In this document: piece after piece, positions 19,283 to 29,665 of the stretch
Layout: each line of letters starts with the position of its first letter
Numbering within the stretch: the stretch's first letter is position 1
NCBI GenBank assembly: GCA_002689655.1
Contig: NZHC01000119.1
Span: forward strand, 1-64,000
Source: Rhodopirellula sp.
Lineage (GTDB): Bacteria > Planctomycetota > Planctomycetia > Pirellulales > Pirellulaceae
DNA: 64,000 nt
Direction of reading: 5' to 3'
Program-made: the position numbers and the translations under genes
Notes under the pieces: generated by a model
Seen by the model: the letters and a program-made list of their open reading frames with translations, nothing else
Databases searched by the model: none
What the model was told of the DNA's origin: nothing

Positions 19283-21340
19283 TTGAATCTGTTTCCATTT
19301 CTGACGATGTCCAAGATGAAATACCAACGACGCTTGATGTTGCTATTTGCTGCATGCTCCTGCACCATGCTGTGGGCGGATGGTCCGAAAGACAATGTCC
19401 CCGAAAAGGTGCGCGCCGTACCACCTCTTGGTGTGGAATTGAATGATAGTGACAGGGAAGCACTATTGACTGGTTTGGATATGCTTCAAGAGTCAGTGGA
19501 GCAATTAAGGCTGCGAAAGGATGCTTTTACTGTCGATCTGTTGCCTGATGTCGAGATTTTTCTTCGAGCGGTACAGCAGGGAGTCAATTTTCGCGAACTG
19601 TTTTCTGCTCGAGATGTGAAAAATGCCGCGCTCGTTCTCGCAGAGGGACAGCAACGGGCGGATGCCTTATTGAATGGGGAAGCACCGTGGACATCCCAAA
19701 AAGGATTGGTGGTGCGTGGCTTTCGTTCCCGCATCGATCGTACCGTCCAGCCTTACGGGCTTGTGATTCCAGATTCGTATACAAAGTTGGGTAAAACACC
19801 ATTCCGGCTCGATCTGTGGTTTCATGGTCGGGGGGAGCGATCAAGTGAATCCGTATTCATTGCCGAACGTATGAGCCGTGTTGGTCGTTTTGCCCCTCAA
19901 GATACGATTGTTCTGCACCCCTATGGCCGCTACAGCAATGCCTTCAAGTTTGCTGGTGAGGTCGATGTGTTGGAGGCGCTGGAACATGCCCGGCGACACT
20001 ACAAGATTGATGATGATCGTGTTTCAGTGCGAGGATTCTCGATGGGAGGGGCGGGGTGTTGGCAGATGGCTGTACATTATCCTGATTTGTTTTTCGCAGC
20101 TAACCCCGGAGCTGGTTTTTCTGAAACCCCTGAGTTTCTCCGCTTCTTTCAAAAAGAGACGCTGGCACCTACTGAATTCGAACGAAAACTTTGGAGGATG
20201 TACGACTGTCCTGGATATGTCGACAACTTGTTTCAATTACCGGTGGTTGCCTACAGCGGTGAGTTGGATATCCAAAAACAAGCCGCCGATATCATGGAAA
20301 TCGCGCTCGCTAAGCGGCATTTGAAACTGACACACATCATTGGTGCTGAAACAAAGCATACGATCGATCCGCCTTCCATGAAAATCATTGAAGAGAAAAT
20401 GGATCGACTGGCAGAAGTGGGGCGTCCAAAGTTACCACATGAATTGCACTTCGCCACTTTCACCCTTAAATATAATCGGCTGCATTGGCTGACGGTGACT
20501 GGACTTGCGCGGCACTGGGAACAGGCTACGGTTCAGGCCAAGCTGATTCCTGAGAACAATACGGTTGAAGTGAAGGCAAAGGGAGTGACCAGTTTACGAT
20601 TTACGATCCCAGCGGGTCGCAGTCCCTTTCGCCCAGATCAGCCGGTGTCGATTGTTTTTCCTGCATCAAATCAGATGCCTATGCTTGGCTCACGCCCGGA
20701 AACTGATGGTTCGTGGCATTGCGAACTTTATCAACAGTCTGGAAATTGGCATTTGGGACCGCAGCAAGCACCAGCTTTGCGAAAGCAGCACAATTTACAG
20801 GGTCCGATTGACGACGCTTTCATGGATTCCTTTATCGTCGTGAGGCCGACCGGAAAGCCACGACAGAAATTGGTGGGCAGCTGGACGAAACACGAGCTGG
20901 AACGTCTGGTCGCTGAGTGGAGGCGACATTTTCGCGGTGATGCAGTGGTTAAAGATGATATTGAAATCACCCAACAGGATGTGGAGAACAATCACCTGAT
21001 TCTGTTTGGTGACCCTCAAAGTAATGCGGTCGTCAGATCGGTGATCGAAAAACTACCGTTGGAGTGGACAGACCAGCATGTCAGGATCGGAGACCGAAAA
21101 TACAGTTCTGACCACCATGTTCCAGCACTGATCTATCCCAATCCGTCAAATCCAGATCGATACGTGGTACTCAATAGCGGTTTCACTTATCGGGAATATG
21201 CTTACTTGAACAACGCACGACAGGTACCAAAGTTGCCGGACTGGGCAGTTGTCGATTTGAGAACACCGCCAGATTCTCTGTGGCCGGGTAAGATAGTAGC
21301 TGCGGAATTCTTTGATGAGTACTGGCATGCCAAGCACTGA
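19283..21340 (+). CDS. Secreted alpha/beta hydrolase (prolyl oligopeptidase/esterase-like)
   Basis: Nucleophile elbow VSVRGFSMGGAGCWQMAVHYPDLF; LDLWFHGRGE; signal peptide-like start (start may be the internal MSKMKYQRR). Confidence 0.75.
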   Translation: MNLFPFLTMSKMKYQRRLMLLFAACSCTMLWADGPKDNVPEKVRAVPPLGVELNDSDREALLTGLDMLQESVEQLRLRKDAFTVDLLPDVEIFLRAVQQGVNFRELFSARDVKNAALVLAEGQQRADALLNGEAPWTSQKGLVVRGFRSRIDRTVQPYGLVIPDSYTKLGKTPFRLDLWFHGRGERSSESVFIAERMSRVGRFAPQDTIVLHPYGRYSNAFKFAGEVDVLEALEHARRHYKIDDDRVSVRGFSMGGAGCWQMAVHYPDLFFAANPGAGFSETPEFLRFFQKETLAPTEFERKLWRMYDCPGYVDNLFQLPVVAYSGELDIQKQAADIMEIALAKRHLKLTHIIGAETKHTIDPPSMKIIEEKMDRLAEVGRPKLPHELHFATFTLKYNRLHWLTVTGLARHWEQATVQAKLIPENNTVEVKAKGVTSLRFTIPAGRSPFRPDQPVSIVFPASNQMPMLGSRPETDGSWHCELYQQSGNWHLGPQQAPALRKQHNLQGPIDDAFMDSFIVVRPTGKPRQKLVGSWTKHELERLVAEWRRHFRGDAVVKDDIEITQQDVENNHLILFGDPQSNAVVRSVIEKLPLEWTDQHVRIGDRKYSSDHHVPALIYPNPSNPDRYVVLNSGFTYREYAYLNNARQVPKLPDWAVVDLRTPPDSLWPGKIVAAEFFDEYWHAKH

Positions 21341-21798
21341 ACACGCAAGTGACTCATGCATTCAAACCGACAATCGTGAGTTTGTTGGGTGTGTTACGCA
21401 GAACGAGAGCCAGCCCTTACTAGACAAAAGTATTACCTGTGCAGGATAGTCGTCACCAGCATTCTTGTTTAACACGGGATACGGTGGAACGCAGTGATTA
21501 CCTGTGTGCAGCTAGTACAGTACCCGATATCGCCCAATGATAGAACGATGTGGATTGGAAGTCGTTGTGTCTAGTGGGATCTGAGTTGGAGGGATGAGTG
21601 ACGCGATATTTGTCTGCTTGCGGGAGTCAGCGCATTTAATAACGCTGCACTGTGCCTATTCCAAATTACGGAAAACCAGTAGATGTTTGGGCATGAAATT
21701 TTGTCTTCATAAAGTTGTAGCCAACACGTTTCTGGCTAAGGGCTAGGTCTGATCCCTCGAAATTGATGCAATAATCCTCCGATATGATTTCAGTCGTG

Positions 21799-22866
21799 TC
21801 AAAGGTTAGGTTTAGGGTCTTGTTCCCTTTGGGTTTCAATATTTGGCTTGAGAAAATATATATTTCGCTCCGAATCCCAATGCAAATACCGCTGATTTTT
21901 GTTCACCCACTCGGCGTTGGGTTTACCCTCCGGAAGCAACGTCTGAAGATTATTCCGAGCACAATCTCGCAGTTCCTTATTAGGATATTCAAGGAGCGCC
22001 ACAAGAAGATTGAGATTACGCCATGCATTACGGTGTCCGCAAAGGCGACGGACAATCTCGCTTTGTACCCGCTGCAGGTCAGGTTGCGCTGTTGTCGCGA
22101 GTGTTTCTTCAATGAGCGGTAACGCCGCGAGTCCGAGGCTAATCAGACTGTTTTCATCTTTTTTTGCGATCAGCTCCTTCGCACGAATTACCTCGCCGCT
22201 GCCGATTTCCGGTCGCCACTGAAGCATTTGTATGAGCCAGGAAATCTCATTTGGCGGCACGGGGTCAAAGCCAATGTTCGCTTTGTCCACGATAACTCTC
22301 GGTGGTCGGTCATACGTCCACTCCGACTCGGGCCCAGTGACGTGAAAAAGCGGCAGCCATAGTTTCGTCGACCGCATTCCGAATCTGGTTCTGCCACGCA
22401 GCGTGTATTCAAGGGCCGGGTGCCCCTTGCGTCTGCACGAAATTTCTGCGGATTTCTGACCATCAATTGTCGCCAGGACGATTCCATCAGGGGCGAAGAA
22501 GTGGATCGGTTTCTCAAGCGAAGTGCTAAGCGCAAACCCATTGCCTGTGGATGAAACGAAAATCGACATCTGAAAATGCCTGTCTGTTACCCATTTCCGT
22601 TCAAAGACGCCAAGTTCTTCCGTCTCGCCGTTGGGGTCCACCCTTAGTGTAAGAAAGTGGAATTTGTACGGACCGTGAATATGGTGACCGGTTCCCGTAA
22701 GTGATGTCGCTTCTACGCGAAATCGCCCGTCGTGGCTTTCCGCCACTATATTTTGCGCTCCCAAGCAGCATTGACCAAATGATCGGGATGGTGAAAACCC
22801 AATGCCGACGAGCACAATCACAAACAAACTAATGATTACTGTCGAAAATCTCGTCAATTGTTTCAT
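21799..22866 (-). CDS. Secreted hypothetical protein with helical-repeat-like C-terminus
   Basis: Long open frame with signal peptide MKQLTRFSTVIISLFVIVLVGIGFSPSRSFGQC; no confident family. Confidence 0.5.
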   Translation of the reverse strand: MKQLTRFSTVIISLFVIVLVGIGFSPSRSFGQCCLGAQNIVAESHDGRFRVEATSLTGTGHHIHGPYKFHFLTLRVDPNGETEELGVFERKWVTDRHFQMSIFVSSTGNGFALSTSLEKPIHFFAPDGIVLATIDGQKSAEISCRRKGHPALEYTLRGRTRFGMRSTKLWLPLFHVTGPESEWTYDRPPRVIVDKANIGFDPVPPNEISWLIQMLQWRPEIGSGEVIRAKELIAKKDENSLISLGLAALPLIEETLATTAQPDLQRVQSEIVRRLCGHRNAWRNLNLLVALLEYPNKELRDCARNNLQTLLPEGKPNAEWVNKNQRYLHWDSERNIYFLKPNIETQREQDPKPNL

Positions 22867-23089
22867 CTGGTTTCCTTTTGCGAACGGCGACGATTATCAA
22901 GCGAGAATGAATGATATCAACAGTAAAAAGCAGATGTACGTCCAGCTTCGCATAGATGGTACTTGTATTCACGAGACAGATTAAGCAGTATTCCCAGTCT
23001 TCCTCTAGACGTTGCTACACACACAGTTTCAGACTTCCAGTGTGACAAGATGGCCAACGTGACCTAAGCTGCATCAACTGGTGAAAGGC

Positions 23090-24472
23090 CTAGGTCAACA
23101 TGCCTGGTAATATCTCAGTGCTATCGGCGAACGTGCTTGTTTTCGCACCAAACGCACTCAACATACCAGCGTACAGATTGGCAAGGGGCGTATCCCGTCC
23201 GTACTGTAAATGTTGACCTGTTGCGATTTTACCGCCGCCGCTACCAGCCACAAGGATTGGAAGATTATGTGGGTTGTGGCTATTCCCATCGCGCAACCCA
23301 GAGCCATACAGAATCATGGAATTATCGAGCACGGTCCCTTCGTGTTCCTGCATCCTGGCAAGCTTTTCCAGTAGATAGGCATACTGTTCAATGTGCCACA
23401 TGTTGATCAATTGGTACTGCCGCAATTTGTCTTCATTATTCTGGTGATGTGACGTATCGTGATGACCGCCAGTGACACCCTCTAGAAAAGAGAAATTGCG
23501 TCCGCTCACAGCGTTGCCAAACATGAAGGTACAGACTCGAGTTGTATCTGTTTGGAAAGCCAAGGCGATCATGTCCAACATCAGTTGTACTTTTTCAGGG
23601 TACTGATCAGGAGCATCGTCCTCCGGTCGATCTTTGGGATTGAGTTCAACCAGCGGACGCCAGTTCTTGATTCCACCTGCCTGCTGATTCTGAAGACGCT
23701 TCTCGATGGATCGCACCGACTGCAGATATTCATCCATGCGCTGCCGATCGGAAGATCCCAGTTTCAGTTTCAATTCTTGGGCATCTGTCAGCACACGATC
23801 CAACAGCAGGCGGTCACGTTTGAGGGTTGCTTTTTTTGGATGCGATGCACGAAATAGACGTTCAAACACCATCCTTGGATTAAGTTCCCGCGCCAGAGGA
23901 CTCGTGGGGCCGGACCATGCGATGTGCGATCCATAGACACGCGTGTATCCAACATTGGTATCGACGCCTGTCGTAACTGGATCGATTCCCAATTCAAGTG
24001 AAGGAATCGGAGTCTCTTTTCCGGAGTGGTTTGCAGCAACCTGATCCATGGATAGACCGTTGCAGTTCAGGTCGATGCCAAGTGATTTATTGATGGTGGT
24101 GCAGGTCAGAAAGCCTGATGTTTTGACATAATGGCCATCCCCGATTTTGCTTCCCTGGTTCCACAGATTGGTCAGCACCAGCAATTGATCTTTCAGTTTT
24201 TCCAAAGATTGCAGTGTAGGCGACAGTTCATAGTCACGCCCGGTTTTCTCAGGAGTCCATTGATCCTGCCGAACACCATTGGGAACAAACAACGCCGCCA
24301 TCCGAGTGGGAGCATCCGAGGAGCTGTGATCATCTTTTTCCGAAGCCCTTGTCTTCGTGCTTCTCATGGCCTCCAACCACGGCAACGCCAATGCTGCTCC
24401 GGTGCCTCGAAGAAGGCTTCGTCTTGTCAGTGGATGACGCCAGTGGGATAGTTGAGGAAGACAACGGGCCAT
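23090..24472 (-). CDS. DUF1552 domain-containing protein
   Basis: HPLTRRSLLRGTGAALALPWLEAM; FVPNGVRQDQWTPE; SVRSIEKRLQ; GVTGGHHDTSHHQNN; ILYGSGLRDGNSHNPHNLPILVAG. Confidence 0.9.
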   Translation of the reverse strand: MARCLPQLSHWRHPLTRRSLLRGTGAALALPWLEAMRSTKTRASEKDDHSSSDAPTRMAALFVPNGVRQDQWTPEKTGRDYELSPTLQSLEKLKDQLLVLTNLWNQGSKIGDGHYVKTSGFLTCTTINKSLGIDLNCNGLSMDQVAANHSGKETPIPSLELGIDPVTTGVDTNVGYTRVYGSHIAWSGPTSPLARELNPRMVFERLFRASHPKKATLKRDRLLLDRVLTDAQELKLKLGSSDRQRMDEYLQSVRSIEKRLQNQQAGGIKNWRPLVELNPKDRPEDDAPDQYPEKVQLMLDMIALAFQTDTTRVCTFMFGNAVSGRNFSFLEGVTGGHHDTSHHQNNEDKLRQYQLINMWHIEQYAYLLEKLARMQEHEGTVLDNSMILYGSGLRDGNSHNPHNLPILVAGSGGGKIATGQHLQYGRDTPLANLYAGMLSAFGAKTSTFADSTEILPGMLT

Positions 24473-24480
24473 GGGGGATC

Positions 24481-26415
24481 TCAATTGGTGGGTGGTGCCA
24501 CTTGTTTATATCGAAACGGAACACTTTTTACGATCTCAACGATTAATGTTTGGGTGTGGTAATTGTCCTTCGCCAGCGTTTCCACGATCGAGTCGATCGC
24601 ACAGCTATCTTCACCGGTCAAGCTACGACCAAGTGAGTAGCCCAAGATTTTACGCGTAAGATTACGGACAAATTGATCTTTTCGCTTTAATAACCACAGC
24701 TTCAGTTCATCCGAGCCGTCGAACTGTGTTCCATCGGGCAGGGTACCCGATGTATCAATTGGCTTCCCACGATTCTGCGTGCGGTAGCTTCCCAGCACAT
24801 CATAATTTTCCAACCCAAACCCGAGTGGATCCATCATGTTATGGCAGGACGCGCATTGGGGATCGGAACGGTGAGCTTCCATTTGCTTGCGCAGTGAAGT
24901 GAATTCACCTGAGGCACTGGGTGCTTCGTTCAGTGCTGGTACATCAGCAGGTGGTGGAGGTGGCGGCGTGCCCAGCATCGTGTCGAGGATCCACTTGCCA
25001 CGTAGGACAGGGCTGGTTCGGTGTGGTAAGGAGCTTACGGCCAACACTGCCCCCATCCCCAGCAAACCTCCACGTCGATCACTCTTTTTCAGTTCAACTC
25101 GCTTCGGTTGCTCGCGAAACTCACCTCGTACTCCATAGTGGCTGGCTAGTCGACGATTCACATACGTAAAATCCGAATCAATCAGGTTCAACAGAGAACG
25201 ATTATCTGATAGCAGATCCTCGAAGAAGAAAATGGGCTCATACTTCATGCCACCTTCCAATTCAGAATCGTAACGTGGGGCAACGGAGGTATCCGGTTTG
25301 AACTCACGGCCTAGTGCGCGGGTTCCCAACCACTGTTCAATGAAGCTCGATGCGAAGCCACGCACTTTCGAATCCCGCCGCAATCCTCGTGAGTCTACCT
25401 CGCTCCGAAGCATCCGTTTTACCTGGGTGGTGAGCACGTCGACATCGTGCAGTTTTTCCTGATCGGCTAATTGCATCAGTTCCTGATCAGGCATGGATGC
25501 CCAAAGAAAGTAGGATAAACGTGAGGCCATTTCATGGTGGGAAACCAGTGTCTGCTCACCGGGTTTACTTGGCTGCTCGTAAAGAAATATAAATTTTGGT
25601 GAAACCATTGCGGCTACCAAAGCGAATTCGACTGCACTGTCATAGGAATCATCTACTGCAAACGCTTGATCAAATAACGCGGCATACTCATCAATTTCGC
25701 TGCCGCTCACGGGGCGACGAAATGCACGTGAAAGAAAATTACTCAAGACCAGACGGGCAGCCTGATTCGGCGTTCGTTCCTCGTTGGGCGAAGCCACAAT
25801 GATTCGCTTTCGATCGGCAGGATCTTTCAATGCATGGCCGATTGCTGACTTCGCTGCTTGTAGATACTTCTCCGCATAGATAGGGGAAATGAATAATGTT
25901 TCTGCAGCATTATCAAAGCCTTCTCCGCCAGCACCGTCATTCGGCAAGGCGTGTCCTGCGTTGATCGGTATTCCCAACAGGTCCCGTACAGTGTTGGCAT
26001 ACTCTGTGCGGTTCATGCGCCGGATAACCGGTTGCCCCGCTGTAATGCCATCATCGCAGAGTTGCTTGGATAGCGTGTTGTGGATCCAGCGGACGAATTG
26101 TGCCCGTGTTTCTGTTTCAGGCATGCTGCTGCCCACTGGTGGCATCTGACGTTCGCCTACTCGGGCAGCAATTTTAGCCCAAGCGGTAACTGAATTTCTG
26201 ACGTCAGCAGCTTGGGAAAATGTGCTCAAATCCAGTCCTGATTCTGCTTCCTGAGCGTTGTGACATTCCAGACAATGATCTCGCAAGAATGCAACGACTG
26301 CTGCATCAGACATGACAGCATCTTCATCGGCCCTCGCCGACTGAGGCTGTGTAATCATTCCCACTAGGGTTGCCAGCAGGATCGTCGACGCGAACTTTGG
26401 TGAACGCGATCTCAT
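24481..26415 (-). CDS. DUF1592/DUF1588/DUF1585/DUF1587-type cytochrome C-like protein
   Basis: CLECHNA and CASCHNMMDPLGFGLENYD; MNRTEYANTVRDLLG; SRLSYFLWASMPDQEL; start placed at MRSRSPKF. Confidence 0.9.
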   Translation of the reverse strand: MRSRSPKFASTILLATLVGMITQPQSARADEDAVMSDAAVVAFLRDHCLECHNAQEAESGLDLSTFSQAADVRNSVTAWAKIAARVGERQMPPVGSSMPETETRAQFVRWIHNTLSKQLCDDGITAGQPVIRRMNRTEYANTVRDLLGIPINAGHALPNDGAGGEGFDNAAETLFISPIYAEKYLQAAKSAIGHALKDPADRKRIIVASPNEERTPNQAARLVLSNFLSRAFRRPVSGSEIDEYAALFDQAFAVDDSYDSAVEFALVAAMVSPKFIFLYEQPSKPGEQTLVSHHEMASRLSYFLWASMPDQELMQLADQEKLHDVDVLTTQVKRMLRSEVDSRGLRRDSKVRGFASSFIEQWLGTRALGREFKPDTSVAPRYDSELEGGMKYEPIFFFEDLLSDNRSLLNLIDSDFTYVNRRLASHYGVRGEFREQPKRVELKKSDRRGGLLGMGAVLAVSSLPHRTSPVLRGKWILDTMLGTPPPPPPADVPALNEAPSASGEFTSLRKQMEAHRSDPQCASCHNMMDPLGFGLENYDVLGSYRTQNRGKPIDTSGTLPDGTQFDGSDELKLWLLKRKDQFVRNLTRKILGYSLGRSLTGEDSCAIDSIVETLAKDNYHTQTLIVEIVKSVPFRYKQVAPPTN

Positions 26416-26430
26416 TAGCAAGGTAAGGGT

Positions 26431-26494
26431 GCAAGGGAAGGGCAGAGCAGGGAAGGGCAGAGCAGGGAAGGGCAAAGCAGGGAAGGGAAGGGCA
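26431..26494. repeat. About 15-bp tandem repeat (gcagggaagggcaga), about 4 imperfect units
   Basis: gcaagggaagggcaga gcagggaagggcaga gcagggaagggcaaa gcagggaaggga...; lies just upstream of the DUF1592 start. Confidence 0.9.
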
Positions 26495-26718
26495 GAGACG
26501 TCGGAATCATGCTCATCTTTGTGAGGTAGGCTTCGCGCCCGCTGAGGCTCACGGAGTGGGATGCGTAAGATTCAGGACGGCGTACTTCCAGTGTAACCAA
26601 GTCTCTTATTATTTTCACTTGCTATGATCCGTGAATGGCCTCAGTAATTGGACGCACCTTATCGATTGGTTGAAACTTTCGATATCTGAAATGCCACTGT
26701 ACTTAAGGTCGCGGCAAA

Positions 26719-27729
26719 TTAGAGTTGGCTCGATCCACCCTCATCGAAGACTACCAATTTCTCGGGCCATCGCAGGGCCGCGAGTTTCAATGCGAATCCC
26801 TTGGTCGTTCCTTGTCGCCGTTCGGTCCAACGCTTGCCTACACCATAGTCAATGCAGAATGATGAGTGGTTGCCCCGTGGTTTCCCGTCAGTGATCGAGT
26901 AATGCCCGAATATGCAAAATGTTTCGTCATAGTCATTCCACCATTGAACACGTTGTTCATGTCTCGTTTTACCGCTGGCAAAAAACGGAGAGTGAATCCG
27001 TTCTTCTGGACCTGATGTCAGCCGTCTGACAGGATTCTGGTTTTGGTGCTCCAGCGAAATGTCGACTTCGTCCAAGTGAGAATTCTCGATCCGTTTTTCG
27101 ATGAGATCCTCATGCTGTTCGGTGAAGGCGATCACACCTTCTGTTTCTTTGAGTGACTTCATCATTGGTGAATGCCAACAAGCATGGATCACACGCAGGT
27201 CTTCGCGCTCCAGTGCAATTGGCAGGGTTTTGAAAAAATCCAATATGCGATCACGATTCTTGTCGTTGGCGAGGGCCTGTGGAACGATGTATCCGTCATC
27301 TGAGAATTCTTGTCCGTAGAACCACCCGTTGTCGTATTTACGTTGGTTGAGCAGGATATTCAGTTCATGATTGCCTAGTACGCACTGTGCACGCTGTGCT
27401 TCTGTCAGTGTCTGCACAAGGTTGACAACGGCCACGCTATCCGGTCCCCGATCCGTAAGGTCACCAACGAAGACAAGCTTGCGATTGTGTGGATGAGATC
27501 CGTATTCATCGTATCCGAGATGATGCATCAGTGAGAGCAATGGATCAATTTCACCATGGATGTCACCGACGATATCGAGTGGGCCAGATGACAAAGTAGC
27601 GAGCAGACTGTGTATCACGATCTCATGTCCGTGCGAAGTGAAAAATGTTGTTGCTTTGAGACGCGGATGGTTAAAAGCATCGCCGCACCCGGACATCAGA
27701 GGAAAGGGTGGCTGGCAGCCCTTTTTCAT
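26719..27729 (-). CDS. Calcineurin-like metallophosphoesterase
   Basis: DIVGDIHGEIDPLLSL, LVFVGDLTDRGPDS, VLGNHELNI motifs. Confidence 0.85.
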   Translation of the reverse strand: MKKGCQPPFPLMSGCGDAFNHPRLKATTFFTSHGHEIVIHSLLATLSSGPLDIVGDIHGEIDPLLSLMHHLGYDEYGSHPHNRKLVFVGDLTDRGPDSVAVVNLVQTLTEAQRAQCVLGNHELNILLNQRKYDNGWFYGQEFSDDGYIVPQALANDKNRDRILDFFKTLPIALEREDLRVIHACWHSPMMKSLKETEGVIAFTEQHEDLIEKRIENSHLDEVDISLEHQNQNPVRRLTSGPEERIHSPFFASGKTRHEQRVQWWNDYDETFCIFGHYSITDGKPRGNHSSFCIDYGVGKRWTERRQGTTKGFALKLAALRWPEKLVVFDEGGSSQL

Positions 27730-27751
27730 AGCCCATCCGGCAATTGCAGGC

Positions 27752-29308
27752 TCACTTCTTATTGGCGGTATCAGTATTGTCTGCAGTCGAATCGAAGCCT
27801 GACCCGGGGGCAAAAGCAATTTTGCGAAAACGTTTTCCTTCTTTTCGGATGATATCGCGCCAGCCATCGCTCCAGATGACCTGCGCTTCGCCGTCGACCA
27901 TTTTCCATTGACCCGTGGCGTTGGGAGCATGGCTTTTGGTAGCGGAGTAATCAGCTTTCAGAGTCATCACGAACTTTGGTTTCCTTCCGGACTCGGGTCG
28001 CCCTATATCCCATGATCCGACAAATTCGTTCTTGCCCGCAAAAGTCTCTTTTCGCTTCGCGCCATCTTGAATCCGGTATAGAAATTCGGCGGTTCGGATG
28101 ATGAAAGCGTTACCGTCCACCCCAGGCGTGGCCATCAGTTGTTGTGGACTCAGTGAACTCTCCGAGATGGTCTGGAATCTGCGTCCTGGTTCAATGATCG
28201 TGCAGTGAGCCTCTTCATTGAAAAGATAGATTCGTTCGTTGGTGTAAATGGGAGTAGCCGAGTACTTGCCTGGCAATCTTTGCTTCCACACGACGTTGCC
28301 CGTGTCTGATTCCAGACAGGTCATGATTCCTTCGTGATTGACCACGTAAAGTAGTTTGTCGATGAGCAAGGGAGTGCATCTGGCGGGCATGCCACGAGTA
28401 ACTTTCCAAGCCACATGCGTCTCTGTAACATCGCCTTTACCATCATCACGAATGGCCCATAATTCCGGGTAATCGCGGTCGACAATGGTGAACACCATCC
28501 CATTGCCACCAATTGGCCGAGGAAAAATCGACCAGCCCTTGTGACGGACTCGCCACCTTTCGTTTCCATTCAGATCATAGGCATAGACGCCTTGTGCACC
28601 GATGCTGACCATCTGCTTTCCCGTAGTGGTCTCAATGACACCCGGCATGCTGTAGGCTTTGCGCTGATTTACCGGCACATCTGTATAGTCGAAGGATCGC
28701 TCGGTTTTCCAGACAGTTTTTCCGTCAACTTTCGAGAGGGCAATGATGTATTGCACGTCTCGCCCATCCACGTGAAAAACAAGATTTTCGCCTACGAGTG
28801 TCGGTGAACTTGCTGGACCTGCATTCGTTTCATGATCACATTTCAAGTCACGACGACTCCAAATGATTTCGGCTGTTTCCGGATTTAGGCAGGCTGTGCC
28901 ATACGTCCCGAAATGAACAAACACACGATCACCATCCGTTACTGGAGTTGGCGTGGCATAGGTGTTTGCATTGCTGATTTTTTGGGGATTGCTTACATCA
29001 AAGATTTTGCGATCGTGAATAATCTCTCCTGTATTCCGGTCAACGCAAATCGCAAACAGTTGCCTTCCGTCAGCACTTGAGGTAGTCATCCAAACCTGAT
29101 TCTCGCGGATCACAGGTGACGACCAACCTCGCCCATGGATTTCTGTTTTCCATGCCACTCCTTCCTCATCGTTCCAGTCCATAGGCAACTCGCCCGAACC
29201 AGCAAGGCCTGTTCCTTGGGGGCCCAGAAATTGCCACCACGATAGCTCGCTGGCATGAACTGACGTGACGGCCCAAAAAGTCAAAATAATCAAAAATGTG
29301 CTACGCAT
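27752..29308 (-). CDS. PQQ-binding-like beta-propeller repeat protein (secreted)
   Basis: WWQFLGPQGTGLAGSGELPMDWNDEEGVAWKTEIHGRGWSSPVI; LESDTGNVVWKQRLPGKYSATPIYTNERIYLFNE. Confidence 0.85.
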   Translation of the reverse strand: MRSTFLIILTFWAVTSVHASELSWWQFLGPQGTGLAGSGELPMDWNDEEGVAWKTEIHGRGWSSPVIRENQVWMTTSSADGRQLFAICVDRNTGEIIHDRKIFDVSNPQKISNANTYATPTPVTDGDRVFVHFGTYGTACLNPETAEIIWSRRDLKCDHETNAGPASSPTLVGENLVFHVDGRDVQYIIALSKVDGKTVWKTERSFDYTDVPVNQRKAYSMPGVIETTTGKQMVSIGAQGVYAYDLNGNERWRVRHKGWSIFPRPIGGNGMVFTIVDRDYPELWAIRDDGKGDVTETHVAWKVTRGMPARCTPLLIDKLLYVVNHEGIMTCLESDTGNVVWKQRLPGKYSATPIYTNERIYLFNEEAHCTIIEPGRRFQTISESSLSPQQLMATPGVDGNAFIIRTAEFLYRIQDGAKRKETFAGKNEFVGSWDIGRPESGRKPKFVMTLKADYSATKSHAPNATGQWKMVDGEAQVIWSDGWRDIIRKEGKRFRKIAFAPGSGFDSTADNTDTANKK

Positions 29309-29665
29309 TGATCTGCCTTACAAACTGGTATTTTCGCAGCCAAATTGTAAACCATGATCGTTGCCGCCTGAGCCATAAGATTCACACGATTGTGGATCAT
29401 CGGGATTTTTAGGCCCGCAACTGCAATGAGTCGTGAATATCTTTGTGCGGGCTTTCAATGCCTTTACACCCACGAATGAGGGAGGGCTCGTCGTTTGGAA
29501 TGGCCGCTACTTCATATTCTTTTGGATTTTTTTGCAGCTCGACGTGACAATCATCGGCGTTTTTTTTCCTAAAAGGTAGCGAGACGCTGTCACGCGTTGT
29601 TACTGCCATGTGTTGCCAGTGACGTTCGCCGCAGCTTGAAATCAAATAACATCGAAGGTGTTGTC

